Source: Archivesica marissinica | Taxonomy: Eukaryota; Mollusca; Bivalvia; Venerida; Vesicomyidae | Length of the DNA: 64,000 bases | Direction: 5' to 3' | NCBI GenBank assembly: GCA_014843695.1 | Contig: CM026398.1 | Location: 50,755,459 to 50,819,458 of the forward strand | Part shown: in pieces, positions 22,241 through 31,534 of the stretch | Position numbering within the stretch: position 1 is the first letter of the stretch | Layout of the letters: every line of letters starts with the position of its first letter | Notes under the pieces: model-generated | What the model was told of the DNA's origin: nothing | Database searches by the model: none | Seen by the model: the letters and a program-made list of their open reading frames with translations, nothing else | Made by a program: the position numbers and the translations under genes

Positions 22241-23276
22241 ACCCACAACAGTTACTGTTATTTAATCCACATTTCTATTTTCGCTCGGGGTTCAGCAGTC
22301 TATAATTAATATGCCTATTTACAGTGGGGAGAAGGGATGAGGGCTGATCACAAGTCTATTCACATTTTGGGAGTCAGCAGCTTTCAGTCAGTTCACTTCA
22401 TTGTGTACCCTGCTAGGCAATCTTTCTGTCTGTCTGTGACATTAAGGTTGCATTTTATGCAGAAGAAGTTGTATGAATTTCAGGTTCCTGTAATTTGCAG
22501 ATAATGTCAGAAGTACCCTGCCAGGATTATTCTGACTTTTCAGAGTACATGTAGCAATCTCCATGTCTTTGTAGATATTCTAGTTTTATGGCCCCTGTAT
22601 ATTGACTCCTTTGATTAGTCTGATCTGACGCACTGTCAGTGGACATATGTTACGTTATATTTCATTCAATTTTGAAAAATCTACTGGATGATTTTTTATG
22701 TAACTTGGACATATTATTAGGGATCACATTGTTAACAAAACAAAAGAAAAAGTTTTCATATCTATGACCATTTCTTGCTGTAACAGAGTGTGACGGACGT
22801 CATTTTATAACATTTAGTGTTTTCAAAATTTACAGGCATTACATCGGTACAACTTTTGTTTATATTAAAATAAAACGATTTTGTAACTAGGAAAATACAG
22901 TGTTATACATCAAATTAAAGCTGGATAAATTTTGTTTTATAAAATGAAATGACAAATCATGATAGATTAATGATAATCTCATCAGAAGCTTTTAAAATAA
23001 GGTAAAAATTTAGATGCTAACGCATTACACCTATTTTTGGTCATTTTGGGATGACAGTATGCCAGCTGCAAATTTTATGTTCGAAATTTAATGTAATTTT
23101 TTCACTTGCACAGTTAGTTTTATGGAATACCTTTATGAAAAACATCATTTCAATGTGATTTTAGAAATAGATTTTTAAAAATAGCATTGTACACATATTT
23201 TACTAGAAATGGGCACTTTACCGTGCAGCAGGCCTGTTGTTAATTGTAATCTTAATATGTTTTATTAGTTTATGCA
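22241..23276. other. Non-coding stretch
   Basis: Remnants of the AATCCACATTTCTATT repeat to about 22390, then AT-rich sequence without a supported exon. From about 22790 to 23240 it shares end words with 16433-16620. It lies upstream of the first visible exon of the zinc-finger gene and may be intron. Confidence 0.4.
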
Positions 23277-23508
23277 CATTTATTTTAGCTCGATTGCGAA
23301 ACAAGTTCTTACAACAATATTAATCACTCTCGAGACCTCATTCCGGATGGAATCCATTGCCACGAGGGAGAGAGAAGAGGCAAAGTTGAAATTAAATGCC
23401 TTGCCTAAGGGCACAATCGTAATGGCTCCAACATGGCTCGAACTCCAGACCTTTCATACCTGGAGCAAACGCGCATCCACTGCGCTATCGCGACTTCCAC
23501 GATATGTT
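23277..23508 (-). mobile_element. tRNA-derived SINE, fourth family (minus strand)
   Basis: On the minus strand: head GTCGCGATAGCGCAGTGGAT, B box GGAGTTCGAGCCATG, then the body GAGGTCTCGAGAGTGATTAA and the tail CGCAATCGAGCTAAAATAAA. Fragments of this family are at 27541, 27745, 49113 and 56128. Confidence 0.8.
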
Positions 23509-23594
23509 ATATTAATGTTATATCACTGGGATATCACCTTACATATTTACCTGTCCGATCGGACTTCCGTAACTCTGTCTGTTTTGTCTTGTAG

Positions 23595-23654
23595 GTTGGT
23601 GATACTGATATGTGTGCTACTGACCCGGATTTTGAACCATCTACCAGTAACCAG
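23595..23654 (+). CDS. 60-bp coding exon of the SIM-rich zinc-finger gene
   Basis: A sharp exon: acceptor TCTGTTTTGTCTTGTAG ends at 23594 and a perfect donor CAG|GTAAGT starts at 23655. The exon holds exactly 20 codons in phase 0 (VGDTDMCATDPDFEPST..), acidic and without stops. The next exon (26622) also starts in phase 0, so they join in frame. It was found by eye from splice signals. It is too short to stand alone and its membership of the gene is inferred. Exons further 5' are likely but were not found. Confidence 0.6.
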
Positions 23655-24061
23655 GTAAGTGCTCTGTTATGTTTCAAGATTATGAGCTTTAGATAGAAAT
23701 TTTGTAGTGACCGTGTTGTCCGTCCTGTTGGAAAGAACCATCTCTCTGATCCATGCAGTGTTTTGTCGAGAATGCATTTTGTACGCAACAGTAAGATACA
23801 CTGGCCATTGTAAAGCACTCCTGTTCAACTATTGTATTTAATGGTCATACTGTGCATATGAACCATATTTTGTTGAAATTTATTAAATAACACCATTTAA
23901 GGACGCTATTGCGCGCTTTCTCACTTCTCCGAAAAATTCTGATCTAGAATGAACCCTGCTAAGTTACATGAATGATGACATCCATATCTCAACAAGGTCA
24001 AGGTTATGTGTATGTTTAAAGGTCAAATGGTTTTATTTTGTGTCTATGCAATATTTATAGG

Positions 24062-24337
24062 TTTGTGTGTTTTATTTATCGTTGCTACCGGTTGCGCATA
24101 TGAGCGACGCCTCCTGAAGAGATCAGTCATTTTAGATTTTTGGAGGATAGTGCAATGATACAGACAGAGACCCATTCCAGAGTGTCCTCTGGTTCTTTTA
24201 CGTGCACGGTGTACAGCACCGACACGAGACCTCTGTTTAAAGTCCCATCTGAAAGATTATTAGGGTCAGACGGAGGATCGAACCTGCGATCCCTGGATTA
24301 CCAGTTCAGCGTGTTACCACTGGACTACAGATCCGTC
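24062..24337 (-). mobile_element. tRNA-derived SINE (Thr-like head, minus strand)
   Basis: Reverse-strand copy of the family at 21871, with single instead of tripled core, B box GCAGGTTCGATCC and the tail CGATAAATAAA. It lies in the first visible intron of the zinc-finger gene, in antisense. Confidence 0.85.
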
Positions 24338-24812
24338 TGTATTTGACATCTTTACACCGTCATTCGCTATGTATACCACTCACATTTATTACTAAACACT
24401 ATGTAGAATTTGTGCGCAGTATACACAGGTACAGCCATTTTGACATTTTTTTTTCAGACAAAATTGCCCAAAATTCAGCAAATATTTCGACCCATATTTC
24501 GAGTGTATTCGCACCTACGATGATTCAATAAGATAGTATGTTCGGCAACCGTTATAAAATAACTGTTAAAACAATCTATCAATAGTATATATATAATGGC
24601 ATTGATTAAGACCAAATGTAATGACCAATAGATATCATTTATTTGTTCTAAATTTTGACAATTTCATCAAAAACGTTTGCAAAAATGGCGGATATTTAGT
24701 GATTGTCTATTTGCCGTACGTTCTCGTACTATATTGTATAGACTCATGCTGCAATGACTGACATCTAGGTAGGTAAGATAACAGAAAATTTGAAATTATA
24801 ATTTATTTGAGA
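24338..24812. other. Intronic, AT-rich
   Basis: No supported exon. A good polypyrimidine acceptor (ACATTTTTTTTTCAG near 24448-24462) leads into a frame that stops after about 21 codons without a donor. Confidence 0.4.
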
Positions 24813-25059
24813 TATTAACCCATTCAACACCAAGTAACTGACATGGACTGGTCCATGATATTTTTAGACCAATAAATTAATAACAAAATTACATTTGGAT
24901 CAGTTCATTTATCAAAATGGGTAATTATTTTTCTAAAAATAGTTATATTACTTGAAAAAGGTGCAGATCCTGATGAGACGGCTCGTCACGAGCCGGCTCA
25001 TCTGGATCTACACTTTTTTATAAGCCAATTTAGAGGTCTGTGGTGTTGAAAGGGTTAAT
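24813..25059. mobile_element. MITE with 18-bp terminal inverted repeats and TA target duplication
   Basis: ATTAACCCATTCAACACC at 24813-24830 pairs with GGTGTTGAAAGGGTTAAT at 25042-25059, with one mismatch. Taking TTAACCC..GGGTTAA as the ends, a TA dinucleotide flanks both sides, as expected for Tc1/mariner-type elements. An internal palindrome (GGCTCGTCACGAGCC) lies near 24980. Confidence 0.75.
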
Positions 25060-25898
25060 ATGTATTTTTTAACCTATATTTCCTTTTTTGTTTCTTTTAT
25101 GTGGAATATTACAATGCAATTGTTAAAAACAAATAAAAATAATGTTTTAGTGTTTCGAGAAATTGTTTGTAGCACTATTTGGTAAGCTGTTACAATAGGC
25201 CCCAATTAATTAAGAATAAGTGTTTAGAAGCTTGAAGATGTTAGAAGGTGTTGCTAGCAGGTGTTGCCAGCCATTTCGGCAGGTGTTGAAAACTTTGAGG
25301 TGTTGACAATTTTGAGAAATTAATTATTACTCAATATGTATTTAATACAAGGTCATAGAAGTGAGAGAAAAAGAAAGAAAACAGATAAACACTTATTAGA
25401 TAAGCACCTATCACTCAGAAATGTCAAACTCAGTTATTATCATAGTACTTAAAATTCAGAAACCCCTACACCGTGTCGCTGATATGGGCAACCGGTAGCG
25501 ACGATAAATAAACGTAAAACACACACCGCTAGAGAGAAGCTCTCCATTATCAAGTATGTAGAGGCTCATAAAAATCTTACAGCAGGAACACAGTACGGCG
25601 TCGTGGAATTATATAAACCCAAACACTTCCGGGCCCGCACAATTTGTATAGGAATACAAAAATCATCTGATCAGTATGATTATATTTCAGAACCACGATT
25701 TCTTCTTATTTTATCGAAATATATAAACCATAGAGCGTGATTATATCGTATCTTGAGAAATTTTGGCTTGTGAAAATGATATTTTACGGTGCGCAGTATA
25801 CACCAGAACTACTTTTTTCACAGATTTTCGTGCCAAAAAGTGGGTGCGTGTTATACATGATAGCGTGGTATGCATAGCAAGTTACGGTAGTTCTTAGA
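25060..25898. other. Intronic stretch with a SINE tail fragment
   Basis: Bases 25474-25526 are only the 3' tail of the Thr-like SINE family (GATATGGGCAACCGGTAGCG and CGATAAATAAACGTAAAAC). The remainder is AT-rich and not recognised. Confidence 0.5.
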
Positions 25899-26085
25899 TT
25901 AACCCATTCAACACCAAGTAACTGACATGGACTTGTGTATGATATGTTTAGACCAATAAATTAATAAGAAAATTACATTTGGACCAGTTCATTTATCAAA
26001 ATTGGTAAATTTACTATTGTATGTAATATTATCGGCAAAAAGTGCAGATCCTGATGAGACGGGTCGTCACGATACCTATTCTTGT
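25899..26085. mobile_element. Truncated second copy of the TTAACCC MITE
   Basis: Matches the left two thirds of 24813-25059 (AACCCATTCAACACCAAGTA to GCAGATCCTGATGAGACGGG) and then stops. The right terminal repeat is missing. Confidence 0.7.
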
Positions 26086-26621
26086 ATTCGCTCCATATAT
26101 GTGTTGCTTTGAACGACGTAGATGTTGGTAACATATCTGGTTATAACTCTGGGGACTACTTTCCAAACAAACAAAAAACGTGAAGAAAACGGTCTCGCAA
26201 ACGAAATTATTTATTTAATTTCAGAAAGTAGCGCCAGATATGGAAATAAATAATACAGTTCCCTGTTTTCATTTTTGTAAGAATTTAAGCATCTAGATCA
26301 GTTAGATCTAAACTTGCGACATGTCATAATGATAAACTACTCACCATTTGAATGTACAAAATACAGTGAATGCATATATTTGGCTGAATTATCGCTATTA
26401 TTGTTTATCCGTATAAGTACGTCAGCAGAACAAACAAATTCTAGTATGTATTTGTTACCAACAACTAACATAAACATGAATGACACGAGTATATGCAATT
26501 CTACCCAATTAGTGTGACCGATGATGAGCTTAAATTTGAGTTGGATGATTTTCTTATGCTGAGATCATTTTTGTAAAATTTTCAAAATAATTGTCCATAT
26601 ACGAACCATGTTAAATTATAG
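26086..26621. other. Intronic stretch
   Basis: No supported exon. A candidate exon after TTTAATTTCAG near 26223 would shift the frame into a stop in the next exon. It ends with the acceptor AAATTATAG at 26621. Confidence 0.4.
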
Positions 26622-27363
26622 ATAGCGGACACGTGTGTGACAGAAGATTCTAAAGGAACGGACGAACCAAGTGACAGAATGACCATTCAGAGTGATACCA
26701 GTTCAACTTCAGTGGTAGACCACCCTAGAGCTAGAAAGAACAAACAAAATGAGGGAAAAGTACTGCCATCAGATAGTGGCAGAAAGGACAATAATGGAAC
26801 TGCTGTGTCCGTCAATATGGACACGGAAGAATGTGAAATCGTTGGTATGAGTGTAAGCACCGAAACTGGAAGTGCACAGGATATCTCTGCCGATGTTATT
26901 GCTCAAATTGACTTCGAGATTGCCAAGTCACTAAAAGCAGCTTTGGCAAATATTGGAAACCTTGGGATTAATAAGAAGACAGATGAAAGTAAAAAAGGTA
27001 CAAACAGAGGTGGCGGTAGTCAGGCAGAAAATGAGCTAAGATTTGGTGCTTTTTGGGACAATGATACAATTGTGATGAAAAAGCCCAAAGCAGCATTGCA
27101 ACATCGAAGAAGTAGTGCTGATGAAGCAAAACAGTATGATACAGTGGACAAACCATTTTCCGAGATTTGTAAAGAACTGTTTAAGCAAACATCTACTGTT
27201 CCATTAAATTTTGAAAAATGTCAAAGGAAGTCATCAGTCCATGTCAATCCAGTGACATGCTATTTGGGAAATGAACCAAGAACTCGCACCTCCGTTATGA
27301 AGGAAGATCTACCCAATAATACTAAAGATGTAAAAACAGCAAATAAGGATGAAAAACATGACG
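26622..27363 (+). CDS. Coding exon of the SIM-rich zinc-finger gene (acidic/Ser-Thr-rich region)
   Basis: The exon is bounded by an AG at 26620-26621 and a consensus donor G|GTATGT at 27364. It contains 247 codons plus one base and joins in phase to the next exon at 29135. The product is hydrophilic and probably largely disordered: Ser/Thr-rich at first (TIQSDTSSTS), a possible helix (about ADVIAQIDFEIAKSLKAALA), then basic stretches (KKPKAALQHRRSS). The first residues IADTCVTED resemble the preceding small exon (VGDTDMCATD), suggesting exon duplication. No known domain is recognised. Upstream in-frame TAG at 26619 shows the exon cannot extend 5' beyond the acceptor. The function is only inferred from the C-terminal half. 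Confidence 0.75.
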
Positions 27364-27540
27364 GTATGTATTACAAAAATTTGTACTGTTAATTAGATTT
27401 TGTCCAGGTTATTAATCTGAGGTCAACTGAGCAAGATGTTCTTGTGATTGCCTTTTGCCGTACGGTGTCTGCTACAAACTACATCTCGTCCTGAAGCACT
27501 AGTCATGAAACTACATAACAAGGATCATTAAGTGATCCTC

Positions 27541-27722
27541 TTTCAATGGAAGTCGTGATAGCGCGTTCACTTCAGGTGCGAAAGGCCTGGGGATTGAGCC
27601 CGCTGGAGGCGTTATGATTGTGGCCTTAGGTAAGCCATTTAAATCCCATGGATCAGGAATGAGGTCTCGAGAGTGATTAATATAAGTTGTAAGAACTTCT
27701 TTCACAATCAAGCTAAATTAAA
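27541..27722 (+). mobile_element. SINE, fourth family, degraded head
   Basis: GGAAGTCGTGATAGCGCG head, TGGGGATTGAGCCC box, then GAGGTCTCGAGAGTGATTAA and the tail CAAGCTAAATTAAATTTGTA. Lies in the last intron. Confidence 0.75.
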
Positions 27723-27744
27723 TTTGTATAAACTTATAAACGAA

Positions 27745-27897
27745 TGTGCCCTTAGGCAAAGCATTTACATTCCACGTTGCCTCTTCTCTCTTCATCGTGG
27801 CAATTAATTCCATCAGTAATGAGGTAACGAGAGTGATTAATATAAGTTGTAAGATCTATGTTTCGCAATTGAGCTAAAATAAATTTGTAAAAACTAA
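27745..27897 (+). mobile_element. SINE 3' part, fourth family
   Basis: Second, headless copy right after the first: GCATTTACATTCCACGTTGC, GAGAGTGATTAATATAAG and CAATTGAGCTAAAATAAA. Confidence 0.72.
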
Positions 27898-27975
27898 GAT
27901 TGCTCAAATTAGGTCATTACGACTTAAGACCAAGTCACTATAACTTAAAACCATGTAACCATGTACAAATATAAC

Positions 27976-28235
27976 GTCCGCCTCCGTGGTCGAGTGGTTA
28001 CGGTCGCTGACTTGTTTACCACTGTAACCTATCATCACTGATGGTCATGGGTTCGAGCCCCGCTCAGGCCATGTCTCATTTATATGAAAAAGTTGGCAGT
28101 TTCTTACGGAGGTTGGTGCACCCAAGTACTGGTTAACCGCTGGAGCCTGCCCAGGAAAGGTGTTAGGTAAACTGCCCGCCGGCGATATAGCCCAAAATGG
28201 TAATGATGCAGGCGTAAAACTCGAAATATAACAAT
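27976..28235 (+). mobile_element. tRNA-derived SINE, Ser/Leu-like head
   Basis: A box TGGTCGAGTGGTTACGGTCG, B box GGGTTCGAGCCCC, body GAGGTTGGTGCACCCAAGTA and a diverged tail. Same family as 13480-13735 and 58068-58318. Confidence 0.82.
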
Positions 28236-28362
28236 AACAAATATAACGTTACTATCAAATTATGTATAATGAATTAATTCAAGGATATGTTGTATTCAAG
28301 AAAATATATTGTGTGCAAACCATGTCGTGCAAAACCACTAGTCTTTCTATGGTATACATGTG

Positions 28363-28596
28363 TACGCCTCTCCGATTAGCGCAGTGGTTAACACACTCGC
28401 TTCTCACCAGTGAAACCCGTTCTATCCTCGGAACGGGAAGTATGTGAGATGGTACGGTGATCGCCAGATCGGACAGGTGGGTTTTCTCCGAGTACTTCGG
28501 TTTCCTCCCACGTGAATGACCACATAAACGCTTTCTTTCATCCGCACCAACGAGAGTGATATAAGTTGTTGAAGCTTGTTTCGCAATTGTTGTATG
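28363..28596 (+). mobile_element. Full-length Glu-like SINE with 15-bp target-site duplication
   Basis: TATGGTATACATGTG is present exactly at 28348-28362 and 28597-28611, proving retroposition. The head has GATTAGCGCAGTGGTTAACA and CTTCTCACCAG (like the tRNA-Glu anticodon arm) and a diverged B box. The body has CTCCGAGTACTTCGGTTTCC, a conserved central segment shared by all copies of this family here. The end is GTTTCGCAATTGTTG. Confidence 0.88.
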
Positions 28597-28689
28597 TATG
28601 GTATACATGTGAATGTATCAAACACTACAGGACTTAACCTGAGGTCGACTTATGAGAAATAGTCTTCCCCAGCTGCCTCACTTGCCTCT

Positions 28690-29075
28690 ACTTTCAGCCG
28701 AGTGATAAATGTTTTTATATAGACTGGATCAATTCTCCCAAATATAGCTACTTTCAGCCGAGTGATAAATGTTTTCATATAGACTGGATCACTTCTCCCT
28801 AATATAGCAACTTTCAGCCGAGTGATAAAGGTTTTTATATAGACTGGATCACTTCTCCCTAATATAGCAACTTTCAGCCGAGTGATAAATGTTTTCATAT
28901 AGACTGGATCACTTCTCCCTAATATAGCAACTTTCAGCCGAGTGATAAATGTTTACATATAAACTGGATCACTTCTCCCTAATATAGCAACTTTCAGCTT
29001 GAGTGATATATGTTCTTTCAGCCGAGTGATAAATGTTTACATATAGACTGGATCACTTCTCCCTAATATAGCAAA
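28690..29075. repeat. 60-bp intronic minisatellite, about 6 copies
   Basis: Units of ACTTTCAGCCGAGTGATAAA, ATAGACTGGATCACTTCTCC, CTAATATAGCA. One copy is interrupted by a short partial unit at 28990-29020. It stops about 60 bases before the acceptor of the last exon. Each unit carries a CTTTCAG that resembles an acceptor. Confidence 0.9.
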
Positions 29076-29134
29076 AACTTCTCCCTGTTTTGAATGTCTA
29101 TGCAGAAGCCCGGCAATATATTACTGTTTTGCAG

Positions 29135-31200
29135 ATGATGCAGTGTGGATATGTTTCATATGCGCTAAAGAATTTGCCGACCAATCAGAATTGATGACAC
29201 ACCAAGATATATGTGAAGATCAAGCGGATCTGGTAGCTTCGAGTCATCCTGTGGTACCTGATACTTCACTAGCTTCGAGTCATCCTGTGGTACCTGATAC
29301 TTCACTAGCTTCGAGTCATCCTGTGGTACCTGATACTTCACTAGCTTCGAGTCATCCTGTGGTACCTGATACTTCACTAGACAATCAGCTAGGTGCATCC
29401 GCTATACCCGTGCCTGCCTTGCTCAGAAAAGTTGGTTCAAGTTTAAAATCTCTTCCTCTAGGAATACCAAGTAAAGGTAGACTTTCGAAACGGAGACAGA
29501 GAAAATTTGAGGATATATACATTCCGCCATCTAGGGATGTCTATTTTGAATCTCTTGGCCTGTTTCCCACGCCTCACGTTGAAGCATTTGCAAAATCGCC
29601 GAGAAAAAGTGTAAGCGATGACGATTGCCAAATTATTGATCTCACCGTAGATGAAGTGCCACAAGCAATCCCTGTGACTCCACGTACACGGTACATGATG
29701 TCACAGCTCAGTAGGGAGGACAGTAGCGGACGAAAACGACAGCTTAGCTTTTCGCAGTGTCTGCCGAAAGTTGATTCAATCAAAGAGGAGGAGGATACAA
29801 GTGACGAAGATGTTGTACAGAAACGTAAAGTTCCATCAAAATGCGCAATTCTCGGTATTCCTCTAACATCCCCTCTTGGACAACGACTCAAGAAAAATTG
29901 GAATTTTGAAAACAAAGTGCCTATAGTAGAAGATGTTGAACACTATTGTAAAACTGATGCAAAGAGTCTTATTAATCTGGATGAAAGAGTAAAGAAAACG
30001 CCGATGGTAGAAAAACTGAGAAATAGACCGCCACCTCAATGTACGTTCAGATTCACGAAGAAATATATAAACAAATGGTTCCATTTGTTCAAGTTTAATG
30101 CGGCAGATAAACACGAGTTTAAAAAGCGGGTGAAATCTGGTCTGGACAGGGAGAGTCGAATATTAAGAAAGCGAATGAAAAAATGCAAGGTTGTAATGGC
30201 TAGAATCAGTAAGAAAGATATCAAGTACTGGACGACCCCTCGTCCTAAAGTCGTACCAAAGAGGTACCTCCCAGATACATCCATGCTACAACAGTACAAT
30301 CAGCAATATAGACGTAATCAAATCCAGTTAGCAATGTCATCGGCACCGAATCTGGATAGAGCTGTATATAGTCAATTGATGCAGCCTGCCAGACATACTG
30401 GACCCATGCAATATTTGCAGCCCATCGGCCAGTTACTACAACCTATCAGAAATGCGGGGCCCACTCCTCAGTTGCTGGTTCGTACCGTACCCATGGGAGG
30501 AGCGGGAATGCGTCTGCAGGTTCTCCCCATTCAGCAGACGTCGCAGAACCAGAATTTGTACATGTCTCCGAAGAACAGCTTGTCGTCTGCTGAGCCGCAG
30601 GATATAGCCAGGACTCAGAAACGTAAACAGGTGTTTAACAACATCAGGGAAGACGATAACCTGGTTATTTGTCTTTCGTCTGATGACGAGGATGAGGTTG
30701 TTATACAACCGTTAAAGCTTGCTCGGCAGCAGTCGTGTACAATGTGCCAGGTAAGTAAGGAGACATGTAGACTTCACGGGAAGAGAAGGATCGGTCCGGC
30801 GTGTTTCATGCGTCGGCAGTCCAAAAGTCTGGAATCTCAAAACTCGCCCAAGTTGGAAAATAAAGCTAACAGTCCAGTTAACGTTATATCTCATAAACCA
30901 CCAAATGCTGGTCAATCGGCCCAAAATACAAACACAAACACTGCCTCAGCTAAGGTTTTCGGTACTGCACCTCGGAATTCAAATTTAACAAATGCGAGAT
31001 TTGCAGATGCTGTTTCGACAGTGCTCCCAACAGGAAGTGCCTCTAATCCAGTACACAATAATGTCACGCAGACTGTGTCTGCTGTGCATGAGGAGACTGG
31101 TTCCAGTGAAAATGAACAAAATGAAAAGCAGTCTGCTGCTGATAGTGAGTACATGGATTATGAGGTTATTTGTATTGACTCTGATGAAGACGATGAATGA
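29135..31200 (+). CDS. Last coding exon: C2HC zinc finger, tandem repeat and three SIM-like motifs
   Basis: The acceptor TACTGTTTTGCAG ends at 29134. With the base carried from 27363 the frame reads D-D-A-V-W-I-C and runs 687 residues to TGA at 31198. In order: a C2HC zinc finger (CFIC, then His and Cys: CX2C-X12-H-X3-C); four copies of ASSHPVVPDTSL; a basic KRRQRK; SIM-like CQIIDLTVDE (29626-29655); a basic region with KKYINKWFHLFKF and RILRKRMKKCK; a Gln/Pro/Met-rich region; SIM-like LVICLSSDDEDE (30661-30696); a Cys cluster CTMC..CRLHG; and C-terminal SIM-like EVICIDSDEDDE. Hydrophobic cores with acidic flanks are the known form of SUMO-interaction motifs, so a nuclear, SUMO-linked chromatin or transcription role is inferred. 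The family is not recognised. A perfect internal donor CAG|GTAAGT at 30750/30751 could allow a shorter isoform. Confidence 0.88.
29236..29379 (+). repeat. 36-bp coding minisatellite, 4 exact copies
   Basis: Four identical 36-base units starting GCTTCGAGTCATCCTGTGGT, adding 12 residues each to the protein just after the zinc finger. Identity at silent positions indicates very recent expansion, so length polymorphism is expected. Confidence 0.93.
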
Positions 31201-31534
31201 AGTGGGAGAGGAGACTGTTTCCACTTTTAAGGAAAAGATTGATTCTAATGAAAATAGACCAATTGAAAACCAGCCTCTTTCTAATGGTGAATTTGTAGTG
31301 ATTCCGTCGAGGACAATGTGAGAATGTGTCTGTAAAAGGTTAGACTGGCTCCAGTGAAGATGTAAAAAAAAATGGGAATCGGTCTACTGCTGAATTGGAC
31401 TACATGTATGGGGACTGAGTGGGTGGGGTATTTGTGTTGATTGAACAGATGCGGATGAATACAGTAGGTGGTAGGAGAGTTCATTGTTCATGTACTCGCA
31501 GGCATTGTATCAGATAACAGAGTAATACTGATGT
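31201..31534 (+). other. 3' UTR with decayed tandem copies of the last coding segment
   Basis: As described for 130-463. Copies lie at about 31204-31321 and 31342-31463, downstream of the real one at 31090-31197. Confidence 0.6.

Noticed and set aside
24463..24530. Exon after a strong polypyrimidine acceptor (TTTTTTTTTCAG)
   Set aside because: The frame ends after about 21 codons with no donor; at best a rare terminal exon.
26224..26276. Extra 52-bp exon between TTTAATTTCAG and GTAAGA
   Set aside because: Including it shifts the next exon into an immediate stop.
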